Source: Bacteroidales bacterium (lineage in GTDB: Bacteria > Bacteroidota > Bacteroidia > Bacteroidales > Muribaculaceae). Taken from it: DNA of 64,000 nucleotides. The DNA lies in contig DXXM01000016.1 in assembly GCA_019416285.1 (NCBI GenBank), positions 1 through 64,000 of the forward strand, written 5' to 3'. Positions 63,604 to 64,000 of the stretch are shown here, in pieces; position 1 is the stretch's first letter; each line of letters begins with the position of its first letter. The position numbers and the translations under genes are program-made. The notes beneath the pieces were generated by a model. The model did no database searches, was not told where the DNA came from, and saw only the letters and a list, made by a program, of their open reading frames with translations.

Positions 63604-64000
63604 GCCTCCGGAGTCTTGAAATTATAGCCACACTCGCGCACCATCGCTATATCCTCGTTTATCTGCGAGCCTATGGTGGTGAGCAGGTCCCCCATGATAC
63701 TGCCGTTGATGCCGATGCGCAGGGCCTTGCGCTGCGTCTCGCGGCTGATGGCCGCACGCCCTCCCGCAAAACGCAACACCGCCTGCGGATGGACGAAACG
63801 GAATATGGCCACCGTGGTCAGAATCTCTTCGTCGGTAAGCGGCGCGGCGTTTTCGAGGGGGGTACCCGGGATAGGACAGAGGATGTTGATGGGAATCGAC
63901 ACCGGGCTGACGCGACGCAGCGAGATGGCGAACTCCACGCGCTGCTCCATGGTCTCGCCCATGCCTATGATGCCGCCGCTGCATATTTCCATGCCTGCCT
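63600..64000 (-). CDS. bioB: Biotin synthase, 3' part (runs off the window)
   Basis: The C-terminal part of a radical-SAM biotin synthase. ICSGGIIGMGETMEQRVEFA, then NILCPIPGTPLE and VLRFAGGRAAISRET are characteristic; Arg in AGGRA is near the auxiliary [2Fe-2S] site. The frame is open to the window edge, so the N-terminal CxxxCxxC lies outside. Translationally coupled to the ThiF-like gene. Confidence 0.87.
   Translation of the reverse strand, partial: AGMEICSGGIIGMGETMEQRVEFAISLRRVSPVSIPINILCPIPGTPLENAAPLTDEEILTTVAIFRFVHPQAVLRFAGGRAAISRETQRKALRIGINGSIMGDLLTTIGSQINEDIAMVRECGYNFKTPEA

Noticed and set aside
62851..63627. 258-aa plus-strand frame opposite the ThiF-like gene
   Set aside because: Mirror of a gene with intact nucleotide-binding motifs; no family features.

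Overview
The window looks like chromosome from an anaerobic gut Bacteroidales, most likely close to Muribaculaceae. The order-level call rests on three things. Many genes are preceded by the Bacteroidetes promoter TTTG-N19-TAnnTTTG instead of a Shine-Dalgarno-led arrangement. Several families typical of Bacteroidetes are present (DUF3467, DUF4252, DUF4834, DUF4836, DUF6249, C10 peptidase, OMP_b-brl_3 barrel, Big_5 lipoprotein). The central oxidoreductase is pyruvate:ferredoxin oxidoreductase. The family-level guess is softer. I see no rRNA, tRNA, CRISPR array or prophage.

Layout. 1-16.5 kb is mostly housekeeping: an ECF sigma factor, acyl-CoA ligase, asd, a REP-associated transposase (RAYT), nifJ, purC, ubiE, DUF3467, cysS, an MscS channel, recA and pdxA. 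16.6-22.7 kb is a tight eight-gene lipid head-group operon: nucleotidyltransferase, ATP-grasp, PgpA-like phosphatase, GtrA, two CDP-alcohol phosphatidyltransferases, an Aur1-like PAP2 enzyme and a HAD protein. It resembles Bacteroides inositol-lipid / inositol phosphorylceramide loci but has no inositol-phosphate synthase nearby. A patatin/beta-barrel phospholipase converges on it. 25-30.6 kb holds an AlkD-like gene, a 39-bp inverted repeat, yebC, pheT and a three-gene HTH-DUF3791 / DUF3990 toxin-antitoxin-like operon with a promoter-embedded operator.

30.8-42.7 kb is surface and regulatory: an outer-membrane barrel, a sigma/anti-sigma/DUF4252 operon, a SemiSWEET, a Big_5 lipoprotein, a 0.9-kb gene-poor island (REP repeats, a 34-aa membrane peptide and a strongly folded RNA candidate), secreted proteins, a GNAT toxin-antitoxin pair and another GNAT. 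43-50 kb has a RecD-like helicase and a compact run made of a pseudokinase-like protein, a GNAT-like protein, two glycosyltransferases and a flippase. 50-54.5 kb has a RelE-type toxin-antitoxin pair with a 24-bp palindromic operator, a DUF6249/sigma operon and an AT-rich C10 peptidase plus lipoprotein pair. 54.7-64 kb has a DUF4836-ABC-FtsX operon, psd-pssA-DUF4834, a DegT aminotransferase, a MetE-like protein, a ThiF/MoeB protein and the 3' end of bioB.

The thread linking separate loci is a REP/REPIN family. GTAG followed by a 20-bp palindrome centred on GCATGC occurs as inverted doublets at about 3.9/4.5, 37.4, 42.8 and 58.0 kb, and the doublet at 3.9/4.5 kb encloses the single RAYT gene. 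The palindromes differ between copies by changes that keep base pairing. The most interesting unexplained items are this RAYT/REPIN system, the nested RNA structure at 37983-38123, the lipid operon with its ATP-grasp and unusual CDP-alcohol transferase, and the HTH-DUF3791/DUF3990 module.
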